From Paenibacillus sp. N3.4 (lineage in GTDB: Bacteria > Bacillota > Bacilli > Paenibacillales > NBRC-103111), in NCBI RefSeq assembly GCF_008017805.1, contig NZ_VRTT01000052.1, positions 1 through 53,439 of the forward strand: 53,439 nt of DNA. The letters run 5' to 3'. Below, in pieces: positions 26,885 through 37,593 of the stretch; within the stretch, counting starts at the first letter, position 1, and each line of letters starts with the position of its first letter. The notes below the pieces were generated by a model, which saw nothing but the letters and a program-made list of their open reading frames with translations, ran no database searches and was not told the DNA's origin. The translations under genes and the position numbers were made by a program.

Positions 26885-27712
26885 TTGGCTTTGGTATCCT
26901 TGCGAAAATTAAGCGTTACGCTTGTCATGTTGGCTCTGTGTGTGATGGTCATGATTCCGTTTATTTGGATGATCTCTTCGTCTTTCAAAATCCAAGCTGA
27001 TTTATTCAAATACCCGATTAATTGGATTCCTAAAAACCCGATCCTCTCGAATTACGAAGAGGTTTGGGGGGGCAAATATAAATTTTCCTTGTTTTATTGG
27101 AACTCGGCCAAAATTACCTTTTTTACGGTTGTTGGTTCCATCATCACCAGCTCGTTGGCTGGGTTCGCATTTGCCAAACTGAACTTTAAGGGAAGGGACT
27201 TTTTCTTCCTCATGTACTTGGCTACAATGATCATCCCATCTCAAGTGCTGCTTGTTCCAAGGTTTATCCTGTTTGATCGGATTGGTTTGGTGAACACCCA
27301 TTTAGCGGTCATTTTACCCGGGATTTTTACCGTATTCGGCACCTTCCTGATGCGGCAATTTTTCAGTACGATTCCGAACGAGCTGCTTGAAGCGGCAAAA
27401 GTGGATGGGGCGGGATTCTGGCGGCTTTATTGGCAAATTTGTTTGCCATTAACGAAGCCTGCCATCGTGACACTCCTCATACTTAGCTTCACCGGGCACT
27501 GGAACGAATATGAGAATCCGTTGATCTTCCTGCGTTCGAGAGACTTGTTTACACTACCGATTGGTCTTTCCAGCTTTGTAGATGAATACGGTGCGAATTA
27601 TTCGTTGATTATGGCAGCTTCTGTTTCGGCGCTGCTGCCTCTTATTATCATTGTTGCCATCTTCCAAAGATTCTTTGTTGAAGGGATTGCCAGTAGCGGT
27701 CTGAAGGGGTAA
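26885..27712 (+). CDS. Sugar ABC transporter permease (MalG-type)
   Basis: About 275 residues with six membrane helices. The start is ambiguous: GGAGG (26874-26878) is followed by GTG at 26882 (too close), TTG at 26885 (spacing 6, chosen) and TTG at 26891. The EAA loop is ELLEAAKVDGAGFWRLYWQICLP (about 180-202). The C-terminus RFFVEGIASSGLKG is the classical MalG-type ending. It is 12 bases after its partner permease. Confidence 0.92.
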   Translation: MALVSLRKLSVTLVMLALCVMVMIPFIWMISSSFKIQADLFKYPINWIPKNPILSNYEEVWGGKYKFSLFYWNSAKITFFTVVGSIITSSLAGFAFAKLNFKGRDFFFLMYLATMIIPSQVLLVPRFILFDRIGLVNTHLAVILPGIFTVFGTFLMRQFFSTIPNELLEAAKVDGAGFWRLYWQICLPLTKPAIVTLLILSFTGHWNEYENPLIFLRSRDLFTLPIGLSSFVDEYGANYSLIMAASVSALLPLIIIVAIFQRFFVEGIASSGLKG

Positions 27713-27753
27713 CCGCAGCAAAACATATATTGATCTTACGAGGAGTGATACCC

Positions 27754-29094
27754 ATGAATGATTCTAAAAACGATTTTGATATTGTGATTGTTGGGGCAGG
27801 TGTAGGCGGTATTTGCGCTGCTTTAGCAGCTTCTAGATTAAACTGTAAGGTGCTGCTCATTGAAAAGATGAGTGAAATTGGCGGGACAGGGGTACATGCA
27901 GCTGTTGCCTTAGTTTGTAAATTTCGTGACCATAATGGACGGTGTGTGAACACCGGTATTCATAAGGAACTATTCCCGCTAGCCTATCAAAATACAGGTT
28001 TAACCTTTGACGAGGAAACGGTATCAAGCTATGACGAACAGGAATTAAAAGAAACCTATCATCGATTAATTCAAAAAGAGAAAAATCTGACCGTGTGGAC
28101 AGATTGCGAAGTGGATGCCGTGCAGGTGGAAGACGGGAATATTCGTTCGTTGACGATCACTGGATCTAAGCAAACTCGTGTGTATGGTCGCGTGTTCCTT
28201 GACGGGACGGCAGACGGAAATTTGTCTGCATTGGCAGGAGCCGGGTTTCAAAAGGGGCGAGAGAAAGACGGGAAGATGCAGATGGCAACAGTTACTTTCA
28301 AACTCACCGGGTTCGATCCTTCTTTGTTTAAAGTGAAGGATGTCACAAGCTGGGGCTGCTATTTTTGGCTGCAAGAGACGCTGAAACCATATTATCTTGC
28401 TATGAAGCAGAGAACGAACAGCACCAATAAGCGTCAAGGCGTGTTAGCATTCCCTTACCCGGATGGAAAGGCGTTCTTATTTAATTCGACTGCTGTTAGC
28501 GATGTTGATCCTACAATTCCGGGATCTGTTGAACGTGCGTTTGAAATCGGAAAAGTGCAAGTATATGAATTGGTTGAAGCGATCAAGGAGCATCCTGCTT
28601 TTCGGGATGCCAAGATCGAGACTATTTTTACGAAGCTAGGAGTTCGTGAAGGCCGAAGAGTTGTCGGCGACTATATGTTAACAGGAGAAGACTGCTTGCG
28701 TGTACGCAAGTTTGATGATATGGTGGCTGCTTGTGCTTATGATGTGGATGTACATGATCCTGATGGAAATAAAAATCAACAAGAGTATATGACTATTTTG
28801 CCAAGCCCGGGGTATTATCATATTCCTTATCGCTGTCTCATCGCTAAAGGATTAGACAACCTTCTATTAAGCTCGCGTTGCATTAGCGGTACATTTGAGG
28901 CCCACGCGTCTTATCGCGTAATGTCAGGAATTAGTGCCATCGGCGAAGCAGCAGGAACCGCAGCAGCTTTAACCGTCAAATCTGGCTTCAGCGATGTCCG
29001 TATGATTTCTGCCGAAGAGATACGATATATTCTGCAAAGCCGAGGGCAATTTGTAGAAGGTCCTGTTAAGGAAACACATGTGTTGTGTAAGTAA
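27754..29094 (+). CDS. FAD-dependent oxidoreductase (FAD_oxidored type)
   Basis: A 446-residue cytoplasmic protein; the ATG at 27754 follows GAGGAGTGA and begins just before the FAD fold, unlike the TTG at 27730. Residues 8-40 show the dinucleotide fold: DIVIVGAGVGGICAAL ending in a LLIEK acidic strand. DGTADGNLSALAGA (about 155-168) is the second glycine-rich FAD contact of this family, and ISGTFEAHASYRVM near the C-terminus completes it. It belongs to the group often found in polysaccharide-use clusters; the substrate may be a sugar derivative but is not proven. It follows the permeases by 41 bases. Confidence 0.85.
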   Translation: MNDSKNDFDIVIVGAGVGGICAALAASRLNCKVLLIEKMSEIGGTGVHAAVALVCKFRDHNGRCVNTGIHKELFPLAYQNTGLTFDEETVSSYDEQELKETYHRLIQKEKNLTVWTDCEVDAVQVEDGNIRSLTITGSKQTRVYGRVFLDGTADGNLSALAGAGFQKGREKDGKMQMATVTFKLTGFDPSLFKVKDVTSWGCYFWLQETLKPYYLAMKQRTNSTNKRQGVLAFPYPDGKAFLFNSTAVSDVDPTIPGSVERAFEIGKVQVYELVEAIKEHPAFRDAKIETIFTKLGVREGRRVVGDYMLTGEDCLRVRKFDDMVAACAYDVDVHDPDGNKNQQEYMTILPSPGYYHIPYRCLIAKGLDNLLLSSRCISGTFEAHASYRVMSGISAIGEAAGTAAALTVKSGFSDVRMISAEEIRYILQSRGQFVEGPVKETHVLCK

Positions 29095-29159
29095 TAAGAA
29101 TACTTCATTCATTTAAGGAACAATGATAAAAAATAGCACTCCCTAGAATAGACATTGGA

Positions 29160-29203
29160 AAACCCCTGGTTAATCCGATGAATGCTAAGGGGTGCATTTT
29201 TAT
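29160..29203 (+). terminator. Weak terminator-like hairpin
   Basis: Seen: ACCCCT, a long loop, AGGGGT, followed by a T-rich stretch (GCATTTTTATG). It lies after the first FAD oxidoreductase. In the rest of 29095-29442 I see no gene; it must hold the promoter of the secreted glycosidase. Confidence 0.4.
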
Positions 29204-29442
29204 GTTGATAAAGGGTCATGGACTTCCTCCAGAGTTGAGCCTCTATTAGTCATCGTCGAAGAAATTAAAAATGTCCCTAAACAAGTTAAATGAGTCCGTA
29301 TACAATAATTTTCCAGTTGAGTAAAGTTTAAATGTAATCGCTCACGATAATTGATTTTGTAATGGGGGTGACATCATAAGTATAGAACATGTTTCAAATG
29401 ATTTTAAATTCATGATTTACATCTGAAGGGAGAAGTAATGCT

Positions 29443-32400
29443 ATGAAGCAAAAACTTGGTCGTTTATGTTCTTCATTTCTTGTGTTATCTCTGCTAGTAG
29501 CTAGCGGGTTCACCTTGATTTCAGGAAAGCAAGTGGCTTATGCGGCAACACTTACCATCGAGCAAACACAATAGGAACATTTTCTATGAAAATGACACCA
29601 AGAGCTTCAAAATCAATACGGATGGGGACTCGATTGATTGGGCTTATTCCGATTATTGGGATAACACCGTAAAGTCCGGAAGTCAAGCGGTAAGCGGTGG
29701 AACCGTCCTGCTAACCGTTAATCCCGGTAAAAAGGGATGGTTCAAATTGGTTATTACGGCCAAGCAGAACGGGAACGTTATTGCCTCTCAAGAAACCTCG
29801 TTCGCCGTCGTTTCGAATTTCGATCTGAGTCAGGTGGCGGATTCGCATTTTTCTGTGCAAACGCATGCCGCTCGAACCGACTTAATTGCTCAAGATCCGG
29901 CAGCGCTGCTCCCCATTGCCAAGAAAATGGGAGTTAAGTATGTCAGGGATGCCTTGAGATGGGAGTACATTGAGGATACGACGAAGGGGGTTTATAACTT
30001 TAAAGATAAACCTTTCCTCGAAAATTTCATGTCGGGTGTGAAGGCGAATGATCTCAAGCCCTATATCACTCTAGCGTTATATAATAATTTATATGATGAG
30101 GGAAATGCACCGACGAGTGTGGAGGCAAGGACGGCTTTTGCTAACTATGGCAAGCAAGTATTGGCCCAATATCCGCAGATCGGTCAGGTGGAGATTTGGA
30201 ACGAACCAGACATTCCTACGTTTGGAAAGGGACTTACCACGGAGGCGGAGAAAGCGGATTTTTATTTCAATTTGTTAAAAGCATCATACGAACAAATTCA
30301 TCCCGATTATCCCAACGTAAAAATTACCGGCTTCGTATTCGGCGATCAGGGTTCGGACTCCTTCTTAGAATCGCTTTATCAAAAAGGTGCGCTGAATTAT
30401 CTGAGTGAATATTCCTTTCATGCGTACCCGAAAAATCCTGAGGATATCGTTACTGATATCAATAGGCACAGAAATATAATGAAAAAATATAACAACAATC
30501 AAACCATTCCCATGAATCTTTCGGAGACAGGATTTACTAACTATAATTTCACTGAGCATGTTCAAGCCAACTATGTGGCCAGAAGAATTGTCACTGCTTT
30601 GGCGAATGGCATCCAAAAAATCAGTATCTATAATTTACAAAATAAATCCACCGATCCCAAAGATTTTGAGGGAACGTACGGATTGATTCGGAATCCCGGC
30701 GATGCAAAAGGAGCCTATGTACCTAAGCCGGCTTTTTCAGCTTACGCAACTATGACACGGGAATTAACGGGGGCGGATTTCCAAACCACGGAGAATGTTG
30801 CGTCTGGTATTTATGTTCACAAGTTTCATAAAGAAATGGAAGATATTCGGGTTATGTACGCTCCTACAGGAGCGACGTCAAGCTATATACCCATGGCAGC
30901 CTTGATGTCACGGATATCATGGGGAATACGCAAACGTATTCGCCGACGAATGGTTATGTGCGACTGCGGTTGGATGAGAACCCGATTTATGTCAAGGGTG
31001 GGTTGGAAGCTCCCTATATCGAAGAGATTCCAGCGGCCGTTACCTATCCGATCACTTTATACTATGGTTACAACAAGGGAGGCTATACGGAAGTCAACGG
31101 AACTAGTGGAGAGGCTACCAATAAATGGGTGGCGTCTTCCGTACTCAAAAGCTATGACGGCGGCATATCGAGAGCTATTACGAATCCGACGGGCGCATCC
31201 GCCAAATGGACGCCGACTATCGTCCAGCCCGGACGTTATCGAGTAACAGCGTATCTTCCCGGAACACCCGCCACTCCGGTGAATACCACAAATGCGGCTG
31301 AGTATTCGTTCTATATCAACGGAGTGGAACAGACACCGCATGTTGTTATAGATCAATCCAAGCTGCAAGGATCTTGGCAGGTACTGGGTACTTACGAGTT
31401 TCCAAAGGGAACAGGCAGTTATATCCTGCTCAAAGACGCGAACCCCGCTCATAATCATCCACTTCGGGCGGATGTTATTAAGCTGGAGTCCATCCTTCCG
31501 ACAGGGATTTCTCTGGATTCCGATTCACTGGATTTAAGAGTAGGAGATACGCATGCATTCACAGCTGTGTTTACTCCCGCTGAGGCAACCGAGCAGACGC
31601 TCGTTTGGAGCAGCTCAAACAGTCAAGTCGTGACTGTCGATGCTGGGGGGCATGTGAATGCGACGGGGGCAGGAGAAGCGGTGATTCGTGCCACGAATTC
31701 ACTGAGTGCCCTTTATGCCGAAGCGAAAGTGAAAGTGACTCAGGTTGATACAACAGCACCAACGACAACAGATAACGCTCCGACAAGTTGGGTAAACCAT
31801 GATGTAACCGTAAGCCTGAATGCAAGTGATAGCGAATCAGGTGTTGCAGCTACATATTACACAGTAGATGGTGGCATGCAACGAACGGGTACGGATATTG
31901 CTTTCATAATGGAAGGCGAACATACTCTAACTTATTGGAGCGTAGACAACGCAGGCAATATAGAAGCGAAACGCACGGCAACCATTAAAATTGACAAGAC
32001 AGCGCCTGTAAGCGTTTCATCAGTAAGTCCGGCTGCGCCAAACGGCAGCAACGGATGGTATACGTCGGATGTAACGGTAAGCTTAGCTGTATATGACAAT
32101 TTATCTGGCGTGGCGAAAACCGAATACCAAGTGAATGACGGGGCCTGGATCGCCTATAAGGGTTCCACTCCTGCCTTCGGTGAAGGGGTTTATAAGATCA
32201 ATTATCGCAGTACGGATCAAGCAGGCAATGTAGAACAGACCCAAACCATCGAATTGAAGGTTGACAAAACGGCGCCAATATTAAACGTTCAATTGGATAA
32301 TTCGTCGATATGGCCGCCGAACCATAAAATGGTGACCATCCATGCCCTACTAAATTCGAGTGATGCTGAATCAGGCGTTGCGTCTGTGGAGTTAACCTCC

Positions 32401-32607
32401 ATTACTAGCAATGAACCCGATAGCGGTCAAGGCGACGTTCAAGCTAATTTCGGAACAGCGGCTACATCATTTAGTTTACGCGCTGAAAGATTATACAGCG
32501 GAACGGGACGTATATATACGATTACGTATACGATCACCGATAATGCAGGCAACAAAAAGATTACTCCTGTAACTGTTACAGTGCCTCATGATCAATCAAG
32601 GAAATAG
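29443..32607 (+). CDS. Secreted modular glycoside hydrolase, two frame breaks
   Basis: About 1055 residues when joined. The ATG at 29443 (RBS GGGAGAAG) begins a signal peptide (residues 1-35, ending AYA-A). A break at 29567-29580 then shifts the frame. A GH-A type TIM barrel follows (roughly 130-470): IWNEPDIP gives the likely acid/base Glu and MNLSETGFTN the likely nucleophile. A second break at 30900-30901 (CC for CCC) leads into LDVTDIMGNTQTYSP. Next are a golvesin-C-like beta domain (about 510-685), a bacterial Ig-like (BIG2) domain with WSSSNSQVVTVDAGGHV, and two or three OmpL47-type Ig-like domains (DNAGNIEAKRT, DQAGNVEQTQT, DNAGNKKIT). It probably cleaves an external polysaccharide whose products are imported by the neighbouring transporters. 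Confidence 0.82.
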
Positions 32608-32655
32608 CAATCATAACAAGAATCAATGGGGATTTTTGTAGGTAGGCTAAACAAC

Positions 32656-32692
32656 AAAAACGGAGTTATGCGATCTTGTAGCTCCGTTTTTC
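32656..32692 (+). terminator. Rho-independent terminator after the glycosidase
   Basis: Seen: AAAAACGGAG and CTCCGTTTTT arms, perfect, with a 15-base loop. It ends the glycosidase transcript and separates it from the second transporter operon, whose promoter must lie within 32693-32830. Confidence 0.85.
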
Positions 32693-32844
32693 TAATCAAT
32701 TACGGCATAAAGAGAGTCTTTTGCCATCAGAAGTAGATATATGATAGTAGATGTAAATAGATGAAAGTATCTAACGAAATCCCCTATTTCTTATAATAAA
32801 TACATGCAAAGTGATTTGCATAAATAACAATCGGGGGTAATGAA

Positions 32845-34524
32845 ATGAGGAAAAGAAACACAAAAGCTATTGTTCTGATATCCATCGCAAGCTTCACGTT
32901 ATTGACGTCTGCTTGCAGCACAACTACAGAGCCAAGCAAATCATCAATGGCTCCATCGGAATCACCAATAACGATTAAAAAAGATGATCCATTCGGCAAG
33001 TATGATCCACCAATTGAGGTGACTGCGGTTCGGAGTATTGGCGCTTCGGTGAAATATAATCCGGGTGAAGATCTTGACAATAACGTTTGGACAAAGGAAT
33101 TTCTGAATACTCTGGGTATCAAAATAAAATATACTTGGACTGCTCCTGATGCACAATATCAGCAAAAACTGAACCTTTCGATTGCCTCTGGTGAAATAGC
33201 GGATATTACCGCCGTAAACACGACGCAGTTGAAACAAATGGAGGAATCTGGTCAATTAGAAGATTTAACTGGGCTATACGAGAAATATGCGGCTCCATTC
33301 ACGAAGGAAATTATTAATCAAGATGGCGGGCTCGCACTTAAATCAGCAACATTCAAGGGTAAACTGCTGGCAATTCCTTATACAGCTGGGAGTTTGGGAG
33401 ATGTAATGTGGATTCGTATGGATTGGCTGAAAAAACTCAATCTACCTGAACCCAAAACAATGGATGACGTACTTAAAATTTCTGAAGCGTTTTTCACCAA
33501 AGATCCGGATGGGAATGGCAAGAATGATACACTTGGCATTGCAGCAAATAAACAAATATTTGAAGACATGGGCAGCTTGAGAGGTTTCTTTAATGGTTAT
33601 CATGCCTATCCTGGGGCTTGGATTAAAGATGCTTCTGGTAAAGTAGTATCTGGCAGTATTCAACCAGAAATAAAAACCGTTTTAGCAAAATTGCGTGACT
33701 TGTACAAAGCAGGGCAAATCGACAAGGAGTTTCCGGTAAAAGATGGCGGTAAAGCTGTTGAATCCGTTATTGCAGGTAAATATGGCATTGTGTTTGGTTC
33801 GGATTGGTTTCCTTATTATCCTTTTGTGGATGGGAAAACAAAGGATCCGAATATGGAGTGGAAGGCATTCGCAATCCCTTCCATTGATGATAAGCCTGCT
33901 AAAGTTACGGTAGCATTTCCTGTCTCTAAATATTTTGTTGTGAAAAAAGGTTCGAAGCATCCAGAAGCGGCGATTAAATTACTCAATCTCTTCTGTGAAA
34001 AAGAATGGGGTAAAACGGCAGATATAGAGAAATACTCTGTAGCAAAAGATGGAATAGAGCTATTCAAGTACCCATTGGTTCAAACATGGCCAGCTCTTAA
34101 AGATATTCCCGATACCTATTTGGCCCTAAAAGAGGCATTAGAAACAAAAGATCCAAAGAAGCTAAACGCGGAGCAAAAGGCTGGGTATGATAAAATTCTT
34201 GGTTTCATGAATGGTGATTCTGGAATAAATCTGATTAACTGGGCTACTATGCGACAAAAAGCACCAACGGATTCATCGTACGCGGTTGAATATAATTACA
34301 GAAAAGAAAATCTACTCCTGGTTAACGCTTTCTATGGTGCACCTACTCCAACTATGAAAGAAAAGGCTTCTACCCTGGATAAGATGACGCTCGAGGAATT
34401 CACGAAAATAATTATGGGAGTCGTACCTGTCGACGATTTTGATAATTTCGTTACCCAGTGGAAGAAACTGGGTGGAGATGACATGACCAATGAAGTAAAC
34501 GTTTGGGCGGAAACTCAGAAATAG
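32845..34524 (+). CDS. LplA-like substrate-binding lipoprotein
   Basis: A 559-residue solute-binding protein, longer than usual MalE types and typical of the Bacillales LplA group. RBS GGGGGTAATG. The signal peptide ends at LTSAC (Cys24) with a Ser/Thr-rich linker. Visible body parts: a domain with LNLSIASGEIADI and a calcium-type loop FFTKDPDGNGKNDTLGI (about 218-234, DxDxNxxxD). It likely captures a complex oligosaccharide and hands it to the permeases at 34619 and 35554. The ATPase is again missing. A terminator follows within 15 bases. Confidence 0.9.
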   Translation: MRKRNTKAIVLISIASFTLLTSACSTTTEPSKSSMAPSESPITIKKDDPFGKYDPPIEVTAVRSIGASVKYNPGEDLDNNVWTKEFLNTLGIKIKYTWTAPDAQYQQKLNLSIASGEIADITAVNTTQLKQMEESGQLEDLTGLYEKYAAPFTKEIINQDGGLALKSATFKGKLLAIPYTAGSLGDVMWIRMDWLKKLNLPEPKTMDDVLKISEAFFTKDPDGNGKNDTLGIAANKQIFEDMGSLRGFFNGYHAYPGAWIKDASGKVVSGSIQPEIKTVLAKLRDLYKAGQIDKEFPVKDGGKAVESVIAGKYGIVFGSDWFPYYPFVDGKTKDPNMEWKAFAIPSIDDKPAKVTVAFPVSKYFVVKKGSKHPEAAIKLLNLFCEKEWGKTADIEKYSVAKDGIELFKYPLVQTWPALKDIPDTYLALKEALETKDPKKLNAEQKAGYDKILGFMNGDSGINLINWATMRQKAPTDSSYAVEYNYRKENLLLVNAFYGAPTPTMKEKASTLDKMTLEEFTKIIMGVVPVDDFDNFVTQWKKLGGDDMTNEVNVWAETQK

Positions 34525-34538
34525 GTAGCTGTTAAGGT

Positions 34539-34579
34539 GGGGAAGAAGCGTAGAGTTTAAGGGAATCTTCCCCTTTTTT
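34539..34579 (+). terminator. Terminator between LplA-like and LplB-like genes
   Basis: Seen: GGGGAAGA and TCTTCCCC arms followed by six T. It lies between the binding-protein gene and its permeases, the same arrangement as at 25717 in the first transporter, and should raise binding protein relative to permease. Confidence 0.85.
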
Positions 34580-34618
34580 CCTGAATGGCACAGAATTCAA
34601 AAGGAAAGGATCGGAACT

Positions 34619-35535
34619 ATGCCATCAAGATCAATTAAGTTGTATACCCGTATGCTTCGTGAATTGCCGCTACATCTAATGCTTTTGCCAGGTTTGGTAT
34701 TAGTATTGATTTTCAGTTATTTTCCGATGGTCGGTATTGTGATTGCATTTCAAAATTTTAATTCGGCTAACGGATTATTTGGTTCAAATGGATTGGGTTT
34801 GCTAATTTTTCGTATATTTTAAACCTTCCAGATTTCTTTCAGGTGCTTTGGAACACGGTTTTTATTGCAGTAATGAAAATTGGTGCGGGACTGATTGTGC
34901 CGATTACGGTTGCTCTTTTATTGAATGAGGTAAATAAGGGATTTATTAAAAAGGGCGTTCAAACGCTGATTTACTTACCTCATTTTTTATCGTGGATTAT
35001 TCTCAGTGGGATTTTGATCGATATTCTCTCCCCGTCATCGGGCATCGTCAATCAATTTTTAAAACTATTCGGATTAGATCCTATATTTTTTCTAGGAAGC
35101 ATCAAATGGTTTCCATTTGTTATGGTTATTTCTGATGTTTGGAAGGAGTTCGGATTTAGCACCATCGTCTATTTAGCAGCATTAGCCGGCATAAATCCCT
35201 CACTTTATGAAGCGGCGTTTATGGATGGTGCGAATCGTTGGAAGCAGACGTTGCATATCACACTACCGGGGATTAGTCCGATCATTATTTTATTAACCAC
35301 TTTGAGCTTAGGAAATGTATTGAATGCTGGTTTTGATCAAGTGTTCAATTTGTATAGTCCGGCCGTATATCAGAGCGGGGATATTATTGACACATTCGTG
35401 TATCGGATGGGAATGATAGATGCTCATTATGGGATTGCGACAGCAATTGGCTTATTTAAATCTGTCGTATCTTTTATATTGATCTCGGTTTCCTATTGGT
35501 TGGCTTCGCGGTTTGCCAATTATCGGATTTTCTAA
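34619..35535 (+). CDS. LplB-like ABC permease, frameshifted
   Basis: About 305 residues when joined, RBS AAGGAAAGGA. The first 60 codons encode ELPLHLMLLPGLVLVLIFSYF and QNFNSANGLFG, typical of LplB. At 34798-34800 (GGTTTGC) one more T would continue with GF-ANFSYILNLPDFFQVLWNT, the usual sequence. The rest has five helices and the EAA loop LYEAAFMDGANRWKQTLHITLP. As given, the first frame stops at 34822. The intact second part suggests a sequencing or assembly error or a very recent mutation. Confidence 0.88.
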
Positions 35536-35553
35536 GAAAGAAGGTCATTTGTT

Positions 35554-36435
35554 ATGCAAACTGTTTCTTTAGGACGGAGAATGTTTCTTGTTCTTACTTA
35601 TACTTTTTTATGTTTTCTGGCTCTATTATGTTTGTTTCCACTCATTCATGTTCTTGCTATTTCGTTCAGTTCATCCCACGAAGCTGCAGCTGGTACGGTT
35701 AAGTTCTGGCCTGTAGACTTCACAATTCAATCGTATACATATATTTTGCGTAAACCCGAGTTTCTTCGATCTTTTGTTGTAACGATTGAACGAGTGATTC
35801 TCGGTACATCGCTCAGTATGATATTAACTCTTTTAATGGCCTATCCTCTATCAAAGGAAACAAAAGTATTTAAACTTCGCACGTATTACGTTTGGTATTT
35901 TGTTTTCACGATCTTGTTTGGCGGTGGATTGATTCCTTGGTACATGACGATCAAATTTACGGGGTTGCTTAATACAATTTGGGCATTGGTTTTGCCAGGT
36001 GGTGTCGCTGTATTTCATATCATTCTATTATTGAACTTTTTTCGCGGATTACCTAAGGAACTTGAAGAAGCTGTTTTTATAGATGGTTCAGGACATTGGG
36101 GTGCTTTATGGAAGATTTATGTCCCGCTTTCTATGCCTGCTCTAGCGACGATCGCTCTTTTTACGATTGTGCATCATTGGAATTCATGGTTTGATGGTTT
36201 GCTTCTCATGAATTCACCGGAAAAATATCCGTTATCCAGCTATTTACAAACGATAATTATTGACAATAATCTCGCTAATGTACGGGATGAGGATATAAGC
36301 TCTTTGGCTGAGGTATCAGATCGAACTGCCAAAGCGGCTCAAATATTCCTGGGTGCTCTACCGATTCTCTTGATTTATCCTTTCTTGCAAAGATTCTTTG
36401 TTAAAGGAATTATTTTAGGGAGTGTAAAAGAGTAA
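35554..36435 (+). CDS. LplC-like ABC permease
   Basis: A 293-residue protein with six membrane helices, 18 bases after the LplB-like gene. The LplC pattern is clear: FPLIHVLAISFSSSHEAAAG near the N-terminus, YVWYFVFTILFGGGLIPWYM, and the EAA loop ELEEAVFIDGSGHWGALWKI. The C-terminus is PFLQRFFVKGIILGSVKE. It completes the second transporter; the ATPase must come from elsewhere. Confidence 0.93.
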   Translation: MQTVSLGRRMFLVLTYTFLCFLALLCLFPLIHVLAISFSSSHEAAAGTVKFWPVDFTIQSYTYILRKPEFLRSFVVTIERVILGTSLSMILTLLMAYPLSKETKVFKLRTYYVWYFVFTILFGGGLIPWYMTIKFTGLLNTIWALVLPGGVAVFHIILLLNFFRGLPKELEEAVFIDGSGHWGALWKIYVPLSMPALATIALFTIVHHWNSWFDGLLLMNSPEKYPLSSYLQTIIIDNNLANVRDEDISSLAEVSDRTAKAAQIFLGALPILLIYPFLQRFFVKGIILGSVKE

Positions 36436-36541
36436 GGCATTAAACGAACGTATCGAACGCTTGTTCGATAATAAGAAAAAACGAAAATATTCGCAAAAAT
36501 TAGGAAAGAAAAGAAAATGAAGTCATATGGAGGAAATTATG

Positions 36542-37555
36542 ATGCCAATAAACAACACACCAATGATCCGAGGAGCAGTGGTCGGATACAGTAGAGCGTT
36601 TAAAATGGGACAGCTGCATGGCGAACAGATGAATCAAGCAGGGTTGGAGTTTGCCGCTGTTTGTGAGATTGACGAAGCTTGCCTGAATCAGGCGAAAATC
36701 GATTTTCCAAATATCCGAACATTTCAAACGATTGAGGAATTGCTGGCCCAACCGGATATCAATCTCATTACGATCATAACGCCGCATCATACACATGCAG
36801 AACTTGCAATGAAAGTGCTGGAAAGCGGCAAACACTGTATATTGGAAAAACCGATGTGCATTGATACGGATGATGCTGAAGCACTTGTGCGAAAAGCGAA
36901 AGAAAAAGGTGTCATGCTATCCGTTTATCATAATCGTCGGTGGGATGGATGGTATTTGACTTTACAGGATTTGATCCAAAAAGATTTGCTCGGCGAACTA
37001 TTTTCGGTGGAAATGTCCATCGGTGGTCACGGACACCCCGGATATTGGTGGCGATCCGACAAGGTTGTCTCTGGGGGTGCTTTCTACGATTGGGGCGCAC
37101 ATTATATCGACTGGCTGCTGGGTATCGTGCCCGGAAAAATGAAGTCCATTCGCGGTTTTGTGCAAAAACGGCTGTGGCATGATGTAACAAATGAAGATCA
37201 TATGGAAAGTACCATTGTGTTTGAAGGCGGTGCGGTCGCCAATGTGCAAGTATCTTCCATCGCCCGCGCTGGTAAAGCGAACAGACGCATCTTGGGCACA
37301 AAAGGCGCGGTCATAAGCAATCACAACGAGAATTATTTGATGCTATATACGGAATTAAACGGTTTAAAGGTCGAGAGCAAAGTTCCTCTTATGAAGGATG
37401 AATGGCATAACTATTATCAAAACATTGCGGATCACCTGTTAAAGGGTGCGGAGCTCATTGTGAAACCCGAGGAGGCCCGACGTATTATCGCTGTGCTAGA
37501 TACGACAGCCAAATCTGCGGCAGCAGACCGGGAACTGCCAGTGCCTTATGAATAA
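36542..37555 (+). CDS. Gfo/Idh/MocA family oxidoreductase
   Basis: About 337 residues; GGAGG (36529-36533) serves ATG 36539 or 36542, and the latter is chosen on spacing. N-terminal Rossmann domain: RGAVVGYSRAFKMGQLH in place of the more common GxGxxG, so the nucleotide loop is unusual. Then TIITPHHTHAELAMKVLESGKHCILEKPM with the family's EKP lysine (near residue 102). The C-terminal domain has GGAFYDWGAHYIDWLLG with the catalytic-type D-x3-H. It probably oxidises a sugar hydroxyl, often C3, with bound NAD(P). The TIM-barrel epimerase and FAD enzyme downstream likely act on related intermediates. Confidence 0.9.
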   Translation: MPINNTPMIRGAVVGYSRAFKMGQLHGEQMNQAGLEFAAVCEIDEACLNQAKIDFPNIRTFQTIEELLAQPDINLITIITPHHTHAELAMKVLESGKHCILEKPMCIDTDDAEALVRKAKEKGVMLSVYHNRRWDGWYLTLQDLIQKDLLGELFSVEMSIGGHGHPGYWWRSDKVVSGGAFYDWGAHYIDWLLGIVPGKMKSIRGFVQKRLWHDVTNEDHMESTIVFEGGAVANVQVSSIARAGKANRRILGTKGAVISNHNENYLMLYTELNGLKVESKVPLMKDEWHNYYQNIADHLLKGAELIVKPEEARRIIAVLDTTAKSAAADRELPVPYE

Positions 37556-37593
37556 TAATTCATTTCGAACGAAACGTAGGGAGATGAGTGGAA

